DNA of 46,531 nt from Akkermansiaceae bacterium (GTDB lineage: Bacteria; Verrucomicrobiota; Verrucomicrobiia; Verrucomicrobiales; Akkermansiaceae), in assembly GCA_947462535.1 (NCBI GenBank), contig CANHPN010000013.1, positions 1-46,531 on the forward strand. Direction: 5' to 3'. Under the pieces are notes generated by a model. The model was not told the origin of the DNA. It ran no database searches and worked only from the letters and a program-made list of their open reading frames with translations. Shown piece after piece: positions 35,879-44,763 of the stretch. Both the position numbers and the translations under genes were made by a program. Position 1 is the first letter of the stretch. Every line of letters starts with the position of its first letter.

Positions 35879-37693
35879 ATGAGCATCACTTCCTCTCAGT
35901 TGGACACCGGTATCCTGATCCGCCGCAGTCTGTTTTTCCTTGTTTTGATCATCCTGACTCTTGGGAACCTCTTTGTCCTGTTCCGCGGCTTGAACTCGCC
36001 GCAGGCGATGGACCAGGCGCAGATTTCCCGAGAAATCGCCCGGGGCAACGGTTTCACCACCAAATTTATCCGCCCGGTCGCTCATTATCAGGCACAGAAG
36101 GCGCAAAATAGCTCGGTTTCCCTCATCGGATTCCAAGACACCTACCACTCTCCCCTCAACCCGTTGATCAACGCCGCAGTCCTCAAACTCATCGGGGCGG
36201 ATGATCCGGATGCCTGGCAGATGGGCGAAAACGAGATGGTCTTCCCGCTAGACCGGGTGATCGCCACCGTTTCCACCTTGTTCTTCCTGATGGCCATCGG
36301 GGTGAATTACCTGCTGATTTCACGAATATTCGACCCGAAAATCGCCGGCGTCTGCGCGATCCTGATGCTGTTTTGCGAAACCTTCTGGAACTACTCGCTG
36401 AGCGGACTGCCGCAAATGCTGATGTTGCTGCTGTTCTCCTGCGCCATTTATTTCGTCTACCGCGCCGTCGAGGCCGCCGCAGAAGGCCGGATTTCCATGA
36501 CGCCGGCCATCATCGCGGGCGCGTTTTTCACCCTGCTGGCGCTCACTCACTGGATGACCGTCTGGATCGCGCTGGGTTACATCCTTTTCGCGGCGATCGC
36601 CTTCCGTCCCCGCGGCATCGTAGGGCTCTCGGTTCTGGGGCTGCTTCTCGTCGCCGCCATCGGCCCGATGTTGCGCAATCAAAGCATCACCGACTCGCCC
36701 TTTGGCACGGCCTTTCTCACGCTCTACAACGGTTTGGGCAGCGGCTCCGAAACTGCGGTGATGCGCATGATCGACCTAGAGGCCGAGCCACTCGTCCTCG
36801 ACGGACTCATTTCGAAAATTCTCCGCACCACCCTGTTGCAGGCCACGGACATCATCCCGTTTCTCGGCGGCCTTTTGATCGCGCCGTTGTTTTTCATCGC
36901 GCTGCTGCATCCGTTTAAGCGGGCGGCGATCGCTAATTTCCGTTGGGCCATCCTCTTGATGTGGGTGGGTGCCGCCTTCGGTCTGGCGATTTTTGGGATT
37001 TCCAAGAACCAGCTCGACCCCAACCAGCTCCACCTGCTGTTCGCGCCGATCATGATGGCCTACGGCCTGGCGTTCATTTCGATCCTCTGGAGCCGCCTCG
37101 ATTTCGTCGCCACCACGCCGGTTCTCCGGAACGTGCACCATTTCGTGATCATCGCCATTTGCGCCCTGCCGCTCATCCTCGCCTTGCCAATGAAGGTAAG
37201 GATCGGAATGCACTTGCGCGACCGCGGCGGCGTGCCGCATTGGCCGCCTTACTACGCGCCCGCCCTCAACAGCAACAAAGCCGGCATCAGGGGATGGATC
37301 ACCGAAAAGCAAATCACCTTCTCCGACCAACCCTGGGCCGTCGCTTGGTATGCCGACCGCGTGAGCGTCTGGCTGCCACCGACATACGCTGGATTTGAGA
37401 AAATCGAAACCATCGCCGCCGACCTCCAGACCCCCTGCGCCGGCGTGCTGATCTCGCCGCTCTCGCACGGCTCAGGCTCCCTTACCGAAATCGCCGCCCA
37501 ATATAGAGATTTCACCTTCATGGTCCTTGATGGCAGGACATTCTTCACCAACTACCCCTCCGGCGTCTCGCTCCTCGACAAGGAGCCGAAAATCCAAGGC
37601 GTGGCCAAACGCTACTCTTACCGCCAGCCGCTTGTGGGCATGGACATGGTTTATTACAGCGACCGCCCGGTCCGCGCCGCCAAAGAAAACTAA
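35879..37693 (+). CDS. Polytopic membrane protein, GT-C glycosyltransferase-like
   Basis: A 604-residue inner-membrane protein with roughly eleven predicted helices. Near the N-terminus it has GLNSPQAMDQAQISREIARG, an acidic-residue loop after the first helix as in GT-C family (PMT/ArnT-like) lipid-phosphosugar transferases. A soluble loop of about 160 residues forms the C-terminus (SDQPWAVAWYADRVSVWLPP and onward). No exact family is certain. The usual job would be transfer of sugar from a polyprenyl carrier to an envelope polymer. It follows the NtrC-like regulator by 30 bp and precedes xseB by 5 bp, but no functional link is evident. Confidence 0.6.
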   Translation: MSITSSQLDTGILIRRSLFFLVLIILTLGNLFVLFRGLNSPQAMDQAQISREIARGNGFTTKFIRPVAHYQAQKAQNSSVSLIGFQDTYHSPLNPLINAAVLKLIGADDPDAWQMGENEMVFPLDRVIATVSTLFFLMAIGVNYLLISRIFDPKIAGVCAILMLFCETFWNYSLSGLPQMLMLLLFSCAIYFVYRAVEAAAEGRISMTPAIIAGAFFTLLALTHWMTVWIALGYILFAAIAFRPRGIVGLSVLGLLLVAAIGPMLRNQSITDSPFGTAFLTLYNGLGSGSETAVMRMIDLEAEPLVLDGLISKILRTTLLQATDIIPFLGGLLIAPLFFIALLHPFKRAAIANFRWAILLMWVGAAFGLAIFGISKNQLDPNQLHLLFAPIMMAYGLAFISILWSRLDFVATTPVLRNVHHFVIIAICALPLILALPMKVRIGMHLRDRGGVPHWPPYYAPALNSNKAGIRGWITEKQITFSDQPWAVAWYADRVSVWLPPTYAGFEKIETIAADLQTPCAGVLISPLSHGSGSLTEIAAQYRDFTFMVLDGRTFFTNYPSGVSLLDKEPKIQGVAKRYSYRQPLVGMDMVYYSDRPVRAAKEN

Positions 37694-37698
37694 TAACC

Positions 37699-38022
37699 AT
37701 GGCTCGCCGCAAATCCAGCGCTGAAGAAGAGGACTCGACGCAACCGACGTTCGAGGAGGCCCTGACCGGCCTCGAAACGATCGTCGAGGAGATGGAGCAC
37801 GAGCACCTCGCGCTCGAGGACCTCGTGACGCGTTACGAAAAAGGCTCCGCGCTGCTGGTCCGCTGCGAGTCGATCCTCCAGTCCGCCCGCGAACGGATCG
37901 AACTCATCACTCTCCGCAACCAGAACGAAACCCCACTGGATGCGGCTAACAAAACCGCGGATGCCGCCGAACTTCCGGACGATTCTGACGACGACGACGA
38001 TAATGACATCCGCCTCTTCTAA
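37699..38022 (+). CDS. xseB: Exonuclease VII small subunit
   Basis: A 107-residue protein with the XseB coiled coil: FEEALTGLETIVEEMEHEHL followed by ALEDLVTRYEKGSALLVRCE. The small subunits decorate the large XseA nuclease, which degrades single-stranded DNA; xseA is not in the window. The protein has an unusually acidic C-terminal tail (DDSDDDDDNDIRLF), longer than in most homologues. The tail-coding region overlaps the start of dxs by 20 bases. Confidence 0.88.
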   Translation: MARRKSSAEEEDSTQPTFEEALTGLETIVEEMEHEHLALEDLVTRYEKGSALLVRCESILQSARERIELITLRNQNETPLDAANKTADAAELPDDSDDDDDNDIRLF

Positions 38023-39895
38023 GCCCCCGGCCCTCGGCCCTCTGCTCTCCACGATTCACTCACCCTGCGATGTCAAAAATCTCGCTGACGAGGACTTGAC
38101 GAAGCTCGCTGCGGAAATCCGCCACACGCTAATTGATTCGCTGTCGAAAACAGGTGGCCACCTCGGCCCCAACCTCGGCGTCGTCGAGTTGAGCGTGGCC
38201 ATGCACCGCGTCTTCTCCACGCCCCGCGACAAGTTCGTGTTCGACGTTTCCCACCAGGGCTACGTCCACAAGATGCTCACCGGCCGCGCCGCCCAAATCC
38301 ACACGATCCGCACCTACAAGGGCCTCAACGGATTTCTTCTCCGCAGCGAGTCTAAGCATGACTCCTACGGCGCAGGTCATGCCGGCACCGCCCTATCAGC
38401 CGCCCTGGGCATGGCCGCCGCCCGCGATCTATCTGGCGGTGACAACCATGTCGTCGCCGTCGCCGGTGACGGCGCCTTCACCTGCGGCCCCACGCTCGAG
38501 GCACTCAACAACATCGCGGAGACGACCCGGAAATTCATCGTCGTCCTCAATGACAACGAATGGTCGATCGATAAAAACGTAGGTGCCATCGCCCGCTATT
38601 TCAACGCGCTCCAGACCCACCACACCTACGCCTCCGTCCGTGCCAAGGCCGCGGAGTTCGTCGAAAAAGTCGCGGGCAAGGCCGCCCGCACGCTCGCTCA
38701 CCGGGTCGAGGAAGGTGCGAAGAATTTGTTTTTTCAGAATGTCCTGTTTGAGAAGTTCGGCATGCGTTACTTCGGCCCCATTGATGGTCACGACCTGCCT
38801 TTGTTAGTCCGCACTTTCGAGCATCTCAAGACGCTGCACGAACCCGTCGTGCTTCACATCATCACCGAGAAAGGCCGCGGCTATCAGCCCGCGCTCGACA
38901 ACCCCGGGAAATTCCACGGGCTCGGCACCTACAAGATCGAGGACGGGTCCACCGATTCCACCACCTCTCCAACCTGCTCGGACATCTTCGGCCGGGCGGT
39001 CACGGACTTCGCCAAGAAGGACTCGAAAATCGTTGCCATCACCGCCGCCATGCCTGGCGGCACGAAGCTGGAGATCTTCAAAAAGGAACTGCCGGACCGC
39101 TACTTCGACGTCGGCATCGCCGAGGAGCACGCCGCGCTTTTCGCCTGCGGCCTGGCCACCGAAGGCTTCCGCCCGTTTCTAGCCATCTACTCGACCTTCA
39201 TGCAGCGCGCCTATGACATGATCATTCATGACATGGCGCTGCAAGGACTGCCCGTCCGCCTCTGCATGGACCGCGGCGGACTTTCGGGCGACGACGGACC
39301 GACCCATCACGGGCTTTTCGACATCGGCTACCTCCGCCACATCCCCGGTATCATCCACATGCAGCCGAAAGACGAAGACGAGTTCGTGGACATGCTCCAC
39401 ACCATGGCGCAATACGACGCCGGGCCCTCCGCCATCCGTTTCCCGCGTGGAGTCATTAAGGGCACTCCCGTCAAAGCCTCGCCGCAGATCCTCGAAATCG
39501 GCAAGGCCGAAGTCGTCGCGGACGGCACCGATGTGGCGCTCGTCGGACTCGGCACAATGTTCGAAATGGCCGAGCGGACCAAATTGCAACTCGAAGCCAA
39601 AGGCCTCTCCGTCGCACTCATCAACCCGCGCTTCATCAAGCCGCTCGATGCCGCTGTGCTCCAGGAATTCGCCCGGAAATGCAAAGTCGTCTGCACCTTC
39701 GAGGACCACGTCCTCCTCAACGGCTTCGGTGCCTCGGTGATCGAAAATCTCCACGATGCTGGCATCCACACTCCGGTCGAGCGGATCGGCTGGCCGGACG
39801 AGTTTATCGAACACGGCAAACCGGAAACCCTCCGCGAACTCCACGGCCTGACTGCGGAAGTGGCGGTCCAACGAGTGCTCCAGCATTTTTCCTGA
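38003..39895 (+). CDS. dxs: 1-deoxy-D-xylulose-5-phosphate synthase
   Basis: A 630-residue ThDP enzyme for the first step of the MEP isoprenoid pathway. Landmarks are SKTGGHLGPNLGVVELSVAM, VFDVSHQGYVHKMLTGR, the ThDP-binding GDGAFTCGPTLEALNN ... NDNEWSID region, and DVGIAEEHAALFACGLA with GGLSGDDGPTHHG. It differs from the common GDGALTGG and NDNEMSIS forms, so it is a divergent DXS clade, but the length and motif order are standard. The start at 38003 overlaps the xseB tail by 20 bases, a common genomic pairing (xseB-dxs). Confidence 0.93.
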   Translation: MTSASSKPPALGPLLSTIHSPCDVKNLADEDLTKLAAEIRHTLIDSLSKTGGHLGPNLGVVELSVAMHRVFSTPRDKFVFDVSHQGYVHKMLTGRAAQIHTIRTYKGLNGFLLRSESKHDSYGAGHAGTALSAALGMAAARDLSGGDNHVVAVAGDGAFTCGPTLEALNNIAETTRKFIVVLNDNEWSIDKNVGAIARYFNALQTHHTYASVRAKAAEFVEKVAGKAARTLAHRVEEGAKNLFFQNVLFEKFGMRYFGPIDGHDLPLLVRTFEHLKTLHEPVVLHIITEKGRGYQPALDNPGKFHGLGTYKIEDGSTDSTTSPTCSDIFGRAVTDFAKKDSKIVAITAAMPGGTKLEIFKKELPDRYFDVGIAEEHAALFACGLATEGFRPFLAIYSTFMQRAYDMIIHDMALQGLPVRLCMDRGGLSGDDGPTHHGLFDIGYLRHIPGIIHMQPKDEDEFVDMLHTMAQYDAGPSAIRFPRGVIKGTPVKASPQILEIGKAEVVADGTDVALVGLGTMFEMAERTKLQLEAKGLSVALINPRFIKPLDAAVLQEFARKCKVVCTFEDHVLLNGFGASVIENLHDAGIHTPVERIGWPDEFIEHGKPETLRELHGLTAEVAVQRVLQHFS

Positions 39896-39943
39896 TCAAA
39901 ATACTGCGAAATCAAAATAGAAGGTGACATTCGGCGTTTGGCA

Positions 39944-39949
39944 GATAAT
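39944..39949 (+). promoter_or_regulatory. Candidate -10 box before the Xre antitoxin
   Basis: GATAAT lies about 10 bases upstream of the antitoxin ATG. The predicted start point is near 39956, so the transcript would be almost leaderless. A weak GGCA/TGCC inverted repeat (39940-39956) overlaps it and could be the operator. No good -35 is visible. Confidence 0.35.
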
Positions 39950-39958
39950 GTTTGCCGT

Positions 39959-40492
39959 ATGGCTAATTCTTTTCAAGACGGTGATCACGATCCCGAGCTT
40001 TCCGGGCGCGTGGAGTCCCCCGTCGCCACCTACGGCGGCATCAAGGAACCGGCTCTGCTGGAAGCGGTGGATCATTGGTTGGAGGTGCTGCGCCACTTCG
40101 GGCTGAGGGCTTCGGCGAATGCTGGCAGCAGTTTCAAGCAGGTGCGCGAGGCCTTGCGCCAAGGGGTGCCGCGGAGTGCTTTCGAGCAACTCCGCACGGA
40201 TCTCGGCGTCTCCACCGAGGAGCTCTCGGAAATCCTCGGCATCCCCACCCGCACCCTGGCGCGGCGCACGGATCGTTTCAAACCGGATGAATCCGAGCGC
40301 CTGCTGAGAGTGGGTTCGGTGGTGGCCAAGGCGACGGATGTTCTCGAGGATCCCGCCGCAGCCCGCCGTTGGATGACCCAGCCGAAACGCGCGCTCGGTG
40401 GCCTCACGCCGTTGCGTTGCTGCGACACTGAGATCGGTGCCCGCGAGGTGGAATCCCTGTTGGGGCGCATTGAACATGGGGTTTTCTCATGA
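39959..40492 (+). CDS. Xre/ParS-like antitoxin (DUF2384)
   Basis: A 177-residue protein. Residues about 75-130 contain a helix-turn-helix-like Xre segment (LGVSTEELSEILGIPTRTLA followed by RRTDRFKPDESERLLRVGSV). The C-terminal part (ATDVLEDPAAARRWMTQPKR followed by ALGGLTP) matches DUF2384, which contacts the RES toxin. Start at 39959; the longer form from 39938 would need a TTG. It overlaps the RES gene by four bases. The pair should be autoregulated. Confidence 0.82.
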   Translation: MANSFQDGDHDPELSGRVESPVATYGGIKEPALLEAVDHWLEVLRHFGLRASANAGSSFKQVREALRQGVPRSAFEQLRTDLGVSTEELSEILGIPTRTLARRTDRFKPDESERLLRVGSVVAKATDVLEDPAAARRWMTQPKRALGGLTPLRCCDTEIGAREVESLLGRIEHGVFS

Positions 40493-40953
40493 TCCGTGCC
40501 TTCCGCCTCTGCAAGACGAAGCACCTGTCCACTGCCTTCACCGGCGAGGGCGCGCGGCTGAATGGCGGTCGCTGGAATTCTCCGGGAAAATCCGTGGTTT
40601 ACGCGTCCTCATCGTTGTCTTTGGCAACTTTGGAGGTGCTGGTGCATCTCGAGGATCCGGAGGCATTTGACCGCTTGTTTTCGTGGATCTCGATAGAAAT
40701 TCCGCGTGATTCGGTGGAAACCGTAAACCCCACCACTCTTGCCAGCGGGTGGAACCATGACGAGGCCGGCTCGACCTCGCGGGCCGTGGGGGACGCCTGG
40801 CTGCGCTCAATGCGCAGCACCGCCCTCGCGGTGCCCTCGGTCATAACGCCGGGCGAATGGAACTATCTGCTCAATCCCGCCCACGCGCATTTTCCGCGCG
40901 TCCAGATCGGCCCGTTTCAACGATTCCGACCGGACCCGCGCTTGTTACGCTGA
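40489..40953 (+). CDS. RES-domain toxin
   Basis: A 154-residue RES protein, predicted to degrade NAD+ as other RES toxins do. The three conserved residues from which RES takes its name are apparent: Arg28 in GGRWNSPGKS, then Tyr38 and Glu49 in VVYASSSLSLATLEVLVHL; the exact active-site Ser is not certain. Start at 40489 in the four-base overlap with the antitoxin, which supports an operon. The toxin gene looks complete. Confidence 0.85.
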   Translation: MIRAFRLCKTKHLSTAFTGEGARLNGGRWNSPGKSVVYASSSLSLATLEVLVHLEDPEAFDRLFSWISIEIPRDSVETVNPTTLASGWNHDEAGSTSRAVGDAWLRSMRSTALAVPSVITPGEWNYLLNPAHAHFPRVQIGPFQRFRPDPRLLR

Positions 40954-41008
40954 TTTTCAAGTTCTTTTACTGGTGACAACAAACGGAACCGCAGCAGCCG
41001 TCCAGTTG

Positions 41009-41028
41009 GATGCCGACTTCTCGGCATC
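41009..41028 (+). other. Perfect 8-bp hairpin upstream of lutA
   Basis: GATGCCGA-CTTC-TCGGCATC, a perfect 8-bp stem with a 4-base loop, about 90 bp upstream of lutA and 56 bp after the RES stop. No T-tract follows, so it is more likely an operator or RNA structure than a terminator. Confidence 0.45.
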
Positions 41029-41115
41029 TCGCCTGAGCTAGGGAAATCCGAACAATCCCGTTTTCCTGATTGCGGCGGCGCTCCCACGCCCTAGCCTGCG
41101 GTAAAGAATTCCTCC

Positions 41116-41868
41116 ATGGCCAATCCAATCGCCCGCCCTCTCAACAAACGCGTGCTCCTGATGGGAACCTGCCTTTGCGACGCCTTCTACGATGATACCG
41201 CCAAGGCCACCGTCGAAGTCCTGGAACACCTCGGCATTTCCGTCGAGTTTCCCGACAACCAGACCTGCTGCGGCCAGCCGGCCTTCAACTCCGGCGACTG
41301 GACCGCCTCGCGTAAAGTCGCCCGCCACACTGCGTCGGTTTTCGCCGGCGAGCTGCCCGTTATCGTCCCGTCCGGCTCATGCGCGGCGATGAATTTTCAC
41401 GGAAACCTCGTCCAATTCGAGGAAAAACCGGACCCCGCCATCACCTCCCTCGCCAAGCGCACATGGGAAGTCATGGACTTCATTTACAACGGCTTGGGCA
41501 TCAAAACATGGCCGGGAAAATTCGAGAAATCCACCCGGCTCGCCTTTCACCGCTCCTGCCACGCCCGCGGCACCTGCACCGGCGAGGCCGTTCGCACCCT
41601 GCTTGCCTCCATCGAAAACGCGGAGGTCGTCCCCTTCGGCGAGGCCGAGCAATGCTGCGGTTTCGGCGGCACCTTTTCCGTCACCTTCCCGCACATTTCG
41701 GGCAAAATGGGCACACTCAAGCTCGACAGGATTCTCGATATTCAGCCGGACCTACTAGTCGGCATCGACATGTCCTGCCTCATGCACCTCAGCGGCCTCG
41801 CCCAGACTCAGGGCCGCCCCGTCAAGCACCTCCACGCCATCCAGGTCCTCCGCGACACACTCCCATGA
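41116..41868 (+). CDS. lutA: LutA-like Fe-S oxidoreductase subunit
   Basis: A 250-residue protein with two CCG domains, typical of LutA/YkgE in lactate oxidation. The first is near QTCCGQPAFNSG and the second near AEQCCGFGGTFSVTFPHISG; MGTCLCDAFYDD and DMSCLMHLSGL are the paired Cys-rich strands. It should act with LutB (and usually LutC) to oxidise L-lactate and feed electrons to the quinone pool. The stop overlaps the lutB start (ATGA). Confidence 0.88.
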   Translation: MANPIARPLNKRVLLMGTCLCDAFYDDTAKATVEVLEHLGISVEFPDNQTCCGQPAFNSGDWTASRKVARHTASVFAGELPVIVPSGSCAAMNFHGNLVQFEEKPDPAITSLAKRTWEVMDFIYNGLGIKTWPGKFEKSTRLAFHRSCHARGTCTGEAVRTLLASIENAEVVPFGEAEQCCGFGGTFSVTFPHISGKMGTLKLDRILDIQPDLLVGIDMSCLMHLSGLAQTQGRPVKHLHAIQVLRDTLP

Positions 41869-43259
41869 TCGGCAACCAACTCATCGACCAATACGCCCGG
41901 AACATCACCGACGAGAAACAGCACTCCGTCATCAACGGCGCCGCCGCGGGAACCGAGAAGCGCTATCAGGTGCTCCACAAGGACTATCTGGATCCCGACG
42001 CGATCCGGAAAATCGCCGCCTCCATCAAGGACCACACGCTTCACCACCTCGGCGAGTATTTGGCGAAAGCAGAGCAGGCGCTGGTTTCCCGCGGCGTGAA
42101 CGTCCACTTCGCCTCCACCGACGAGGATGCGCGCCAGACGATTCTATCAATCCTGCAAGGCCATGGCGTCACCCAGCTCACCAAGTCCAAGTCAATGGCG
42201 GCCGAGGAGATCCACCTCAACCCGTTTCTCATCGAAAACGGCGTCGAGTGCCTGGAGTCCGACCTCGGCGAGTTCATCATCCAGCTCGACGACGACGAAC
42301 CGTCGCACATCGTCAAACCGATCATCCACAAGAACCGCCGGGAAATCGCCGCGACCTTCCTGCGCGAAGGCATCGCCGCCGATTACAACGACGATCCGGA
42401 AACCATCACCCGCCGCGCCCGCGTCCATCTGCGGGAAAAATACATGCGGGCGCAGGCCGGCATCACCGGCGGCAACTTTGTCTGCGCCGACACCGGCCGC
42501 GTCGCTCTCGTCACCAACGAGGGCAACTCCCGCTTCGGGATGGCCCCCGTGGGCGTGCACATCGCGCTCATCGGCATCGAGAAAATCATCCCGCAGGAAA
42601 AGGACCTCGCGGTTTTCCTTAACCTGCTAGGGCGCTCCGCCACCGGCCAGCAGCTCACCGTTTACACTGAGTTCATCAACGGTCCCAAATCCGCCAACCA
42701 GCCGGACGGCCCGGAGCACATGCACGTCGTCTTCATGGACAACGGCCGCACCGATGTGCTCGCCTCGAACTGCAAGGAAATCCTCCGCTGCATCCGCTGC
42801 GGTGCCTGCCAGAACGTCTGCCCGGTCTATCGGCAAGCGTCCGGCCACGCCTACCGTTCCACTTACGGCGGCCCCGTCGGCGCGGTTCTATCACCCATCC
42901 TTTTCGGCAGCCGTTTCCCGGAACTCGCGGACCTTCCCAAAGCCTCATCCCTCTGCGGTGCCTGCAACGAAGTCTGCCCCGTGGACATCCCGATCCCTGA
43001 CCTCCTGCTGCGCCTTCGCGACAAGGCGCACCGCGAGCACGTCCACTCGCCAGCCGCCATTCCGATGTCGCCCTTCGCCACCCTCGCCACCTCGCCCTCG
43101 CTCTGGCGCACCGCGATGACCATGTCCAAGGCGATGAACCACCTGCCCATCCAAGTGGCGCCGATCAAGCCGCTCCAGGACTGGCTCGGCCAGCGCACGC
43201 TCCCGGATTCCCACGGCGGCGATTTCCGCAAGTGGTTCAAGGGACACAAAAAGAGTTAG
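41865..43259 (+). CDS. lutB: LutB-like Fe-S oxidoreductase subunit
   Basis: A 464-residue subunit. The N-terminal two thirds are the LutB/YkgF-type domain (GVTQLTKSKSMAAEEIHLNP, then the NFVCADTGRVALVTNEGNSR stretch). The C-terminal third binds two [4Fe-4S] clusters with CIRCGACQNVCPVY and SSLCGACNEVCPVDIP. Start at 41865 in the overlap with lutA. LutC is not adjacent; the next gene is convergent. This is either a LutAB-only locus or LutC lies elsewhere. Confidence 0.9.
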   Translation: MIGNQLIDQYARNITDEKQHSVINGAAAGTEKRYQVLHKDYLDPDAIRKIAASIKDHTLHHLGEYLAKAEQALVSRGVNVHFASTDEDARQTILSILQGHGVTQLTKSKSMAAEEIHLNPFLIENGVECLESDLGEFIIQLDDDEPSHIVKPIIHKNRREIAATFLREGIAADYNDDPETITRRARVHLREKYMRAQAGITGGNFVCADTGRVALVTNEGNSRFGMAPVGVHIALIGIEKIIPQEKDLAVFLNLLGRSATGQQLTVYTEFINGPKSANQPDGPEHMHVVFMDNGRTDVLASNCKEILRCIRCGACQNVCPVYRQASGHAYRSTYGGPVGAVLSPILFGSRFPELADLPKASSLCGACNEVCPVDIPIPDLLLRLRDKAHREHVHSPAAIPMSPFATLATSPSLWRTAMTMSKAMNHLPIQVAPIKPLQDWLGQRTLPDSHGGDFRKWFKGHKKS

Positions 43260-43295
43260 CCCCCCTGCGCTCTTGGAGAGAAGTAGGACTTTCCG

Positions 43296-43324
43296 CCAAT
43301 GCGACGCGAGGCGGGAAGCATTGG
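43296..43324. other. Inverted repeat between lutB and the peroxidase gene
   Basis: CCAATGC (43296-43302) and GCATTGG (43318-43324) flank a 15-base loop. An alternative TTCCGCC/GGCGGGAA pairing competes with it. It lies in the 75-bp gap between convergent genes, where a shared terminator is expected, but no T-tract is seen. Confidence 0.35.
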
Positions 43325-43334
43325 CCAGGGTGGC

Positions 43335-44708
43335 TCACTGCGCGGGCGGCTCATAGGTGAATCGGAAGAACGCTTTTCCCGAGACATTGACCGTATGCTC
43401 GCAGCGGCCGGTGGTATCTGAAACGATGGCTGCCACGTGCGTCCATTCTCTCAGGTCCGCGGACTTTTGTAGATTGTAGCTCAGCCCGGCGGCGGCTTGG
43501 CAGGCGATGGTGGCCGTACCGTCCCCGTGGTCGATGATTTCCACGGCATCCGGTGGCAGTACGATGAGTGAGAGCTGGTTGCTCGCATCGAAGGGATCGG
43601 TCCACTTTTCATCGGTGTAAACGGTGGTGCCGGTGAGCGTGCCGAGGAAGGCGGCGAGATCGGCCTTCTGGTTCGGGGAGAGGTTGAGATCCTGGGTGGT
43701 GCCGCCGGGACGCCTGAGGCGCGGATCGAGGTTCGCGTTGTCGGCCGGGATGGCGTCGTAGTGGTTGATGACTGCGGCGAGTGTGGCGAATCCGCCATCG
43801 TGCATGAACAGCCCGTTCGGCTGGCCGTCGGGGCCGACGAGATCGCGCAGGCTGGGCGAGCGGGTGTTGGTGAGGTCCGTGCCGCCGCCGATGCGGGTGA
43901 TCACGCCGTTGTTGCGGCTGTTCGGATCGATGGCGAACTCCGGCGGCGCGTGGCAGGCGGCGCATCCGGCTCCGGCGGGAGTTGTGCCGGGCACCGAGGG
44001 CGCGGTTAGAAACAATTGTTTTCCGGCATTCTCGCTGGCGGTGAAGTTCGGGAAATTCGCGTTGTTACCGGCGACCTGCGCGCGGCCGAGGTCGAATTTC
44101 GAATCGAACGACTGGATGCTGCGGACGAACTGGGCGAGGGAGAGCTGCACCCGTGCCTCGGTGATGGCCGCATCGCCGAAGGTCATGGCAAAGAGCACGC
44201 GGTAGTCGTCGATGGCGGAGAGTTTCGTGATGAGATCGGCGAATGCAGGATCGCCCAAAGTGCCGCTGAAGCCCATTTCCACATGGTCCCGGATGGGCTG
44301 GGTGGTTTGGGCTTCCAGGGTCGCGGCGCGCTCGTCCCAGAAGAAGTGCGTTTCGTTGGCGAAGCGGGCGTTGATGAGTCGCATCGAGTGGCGACCGGTG
44401 GTGCCATTCACGCCGTTGCTCGCGATGGCGCTGTCGCTGAAGGCGCGGGACTGCTGATGGCAGGACGAGCAGGAAACCGTGTCGTTGCGTGACAGGCGTT
44501 TGTCATGGAACAACACGCGTCCGAGCGTGGCACCCTTGTCGGTGACCGGGTTTCCGGCGGTGGTGTTGTCGCGGGTGGTGTTGGCCGGAACTGATTGGCT
44601 CGCGTAGTTGGCGAGGCGGGTGAGGTCGAGCACGCCGTCACCGGCATCCGCGGAAAACGGAGTGCCGGCGGCGAAGGCCACAATGAAGGGAATGAGGGAA
44701 AGTTTCAT
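43335..44708 (-). CDS. Diheme cytochrome c peroxidase-like protein with extra C-terminal domain
   Basis: A 457-residue periplasmic protein with a signal peptide (about 1-22) and two heme c sites, CSSCH at 80-84 and CAACH at 249-253. The order and surrounding residues (LGRVLFHDKRLSRNDTVSC; ETHFFWDERAATLEAQTTQP; LRDLVGPDGQPNGLFMHDGG) match the CcpA/MauG family, which reduces hydrogen peroxide or modifies proteins. Residues about 380-457 form an additional beta domain with YNLQKSADLREWTHVAAI and a KAFFRF ending, a type seen in secreted verrucomicrobial proteins. It is probably cotranscribed with the EF-hand gene upstream (55 bp). Confidence 0.9.
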   Translation of the reverse strand: MKLSLIPFIVAFAAGTPFSADAGDGVLDLTRLANYASQSVPANTTRDNTTAGNPVTDKGATLGRVLFHDKRLSRNDTVSCSSCHQQSRAFSDSAIASNGVNGTTGRHSMRLINARFANETHFFWDERAATLEAQTTQPIRDHVEMGFSGTLGDPAFADLITKLSAIDDYRVLFAMTFGDAAITEARVQLSLAQFVRSIQSFDSKFDLGRAQVAGNNANFPNFTASENAGKQLFLTAPSVPGTTPAGAGCAACHAPPEFAIDPNSRNNGVITRIGGGTDLTNTRSPSLRDLVGPDGQPNGLFMHDGGFATLAAVINHYDAIPADNANLDPRLRRPGGTTQDLNLSPNQKADLAAFLGTLTGTTVYTDEKWTDPFDASNQLSLIVLPPDAVEIIDHGDGTATIACQAAAGLSYNLQKSADLREWTHVAAIVSDTTGRCEHTVNVSGKAFFRFTYEPPAQ

Positions 44709-44763
44709 GACTTGAGGATAGGAAGTCCGCCCCGGCCGTGATGACCGGAGCGGAGGTGCGGCT

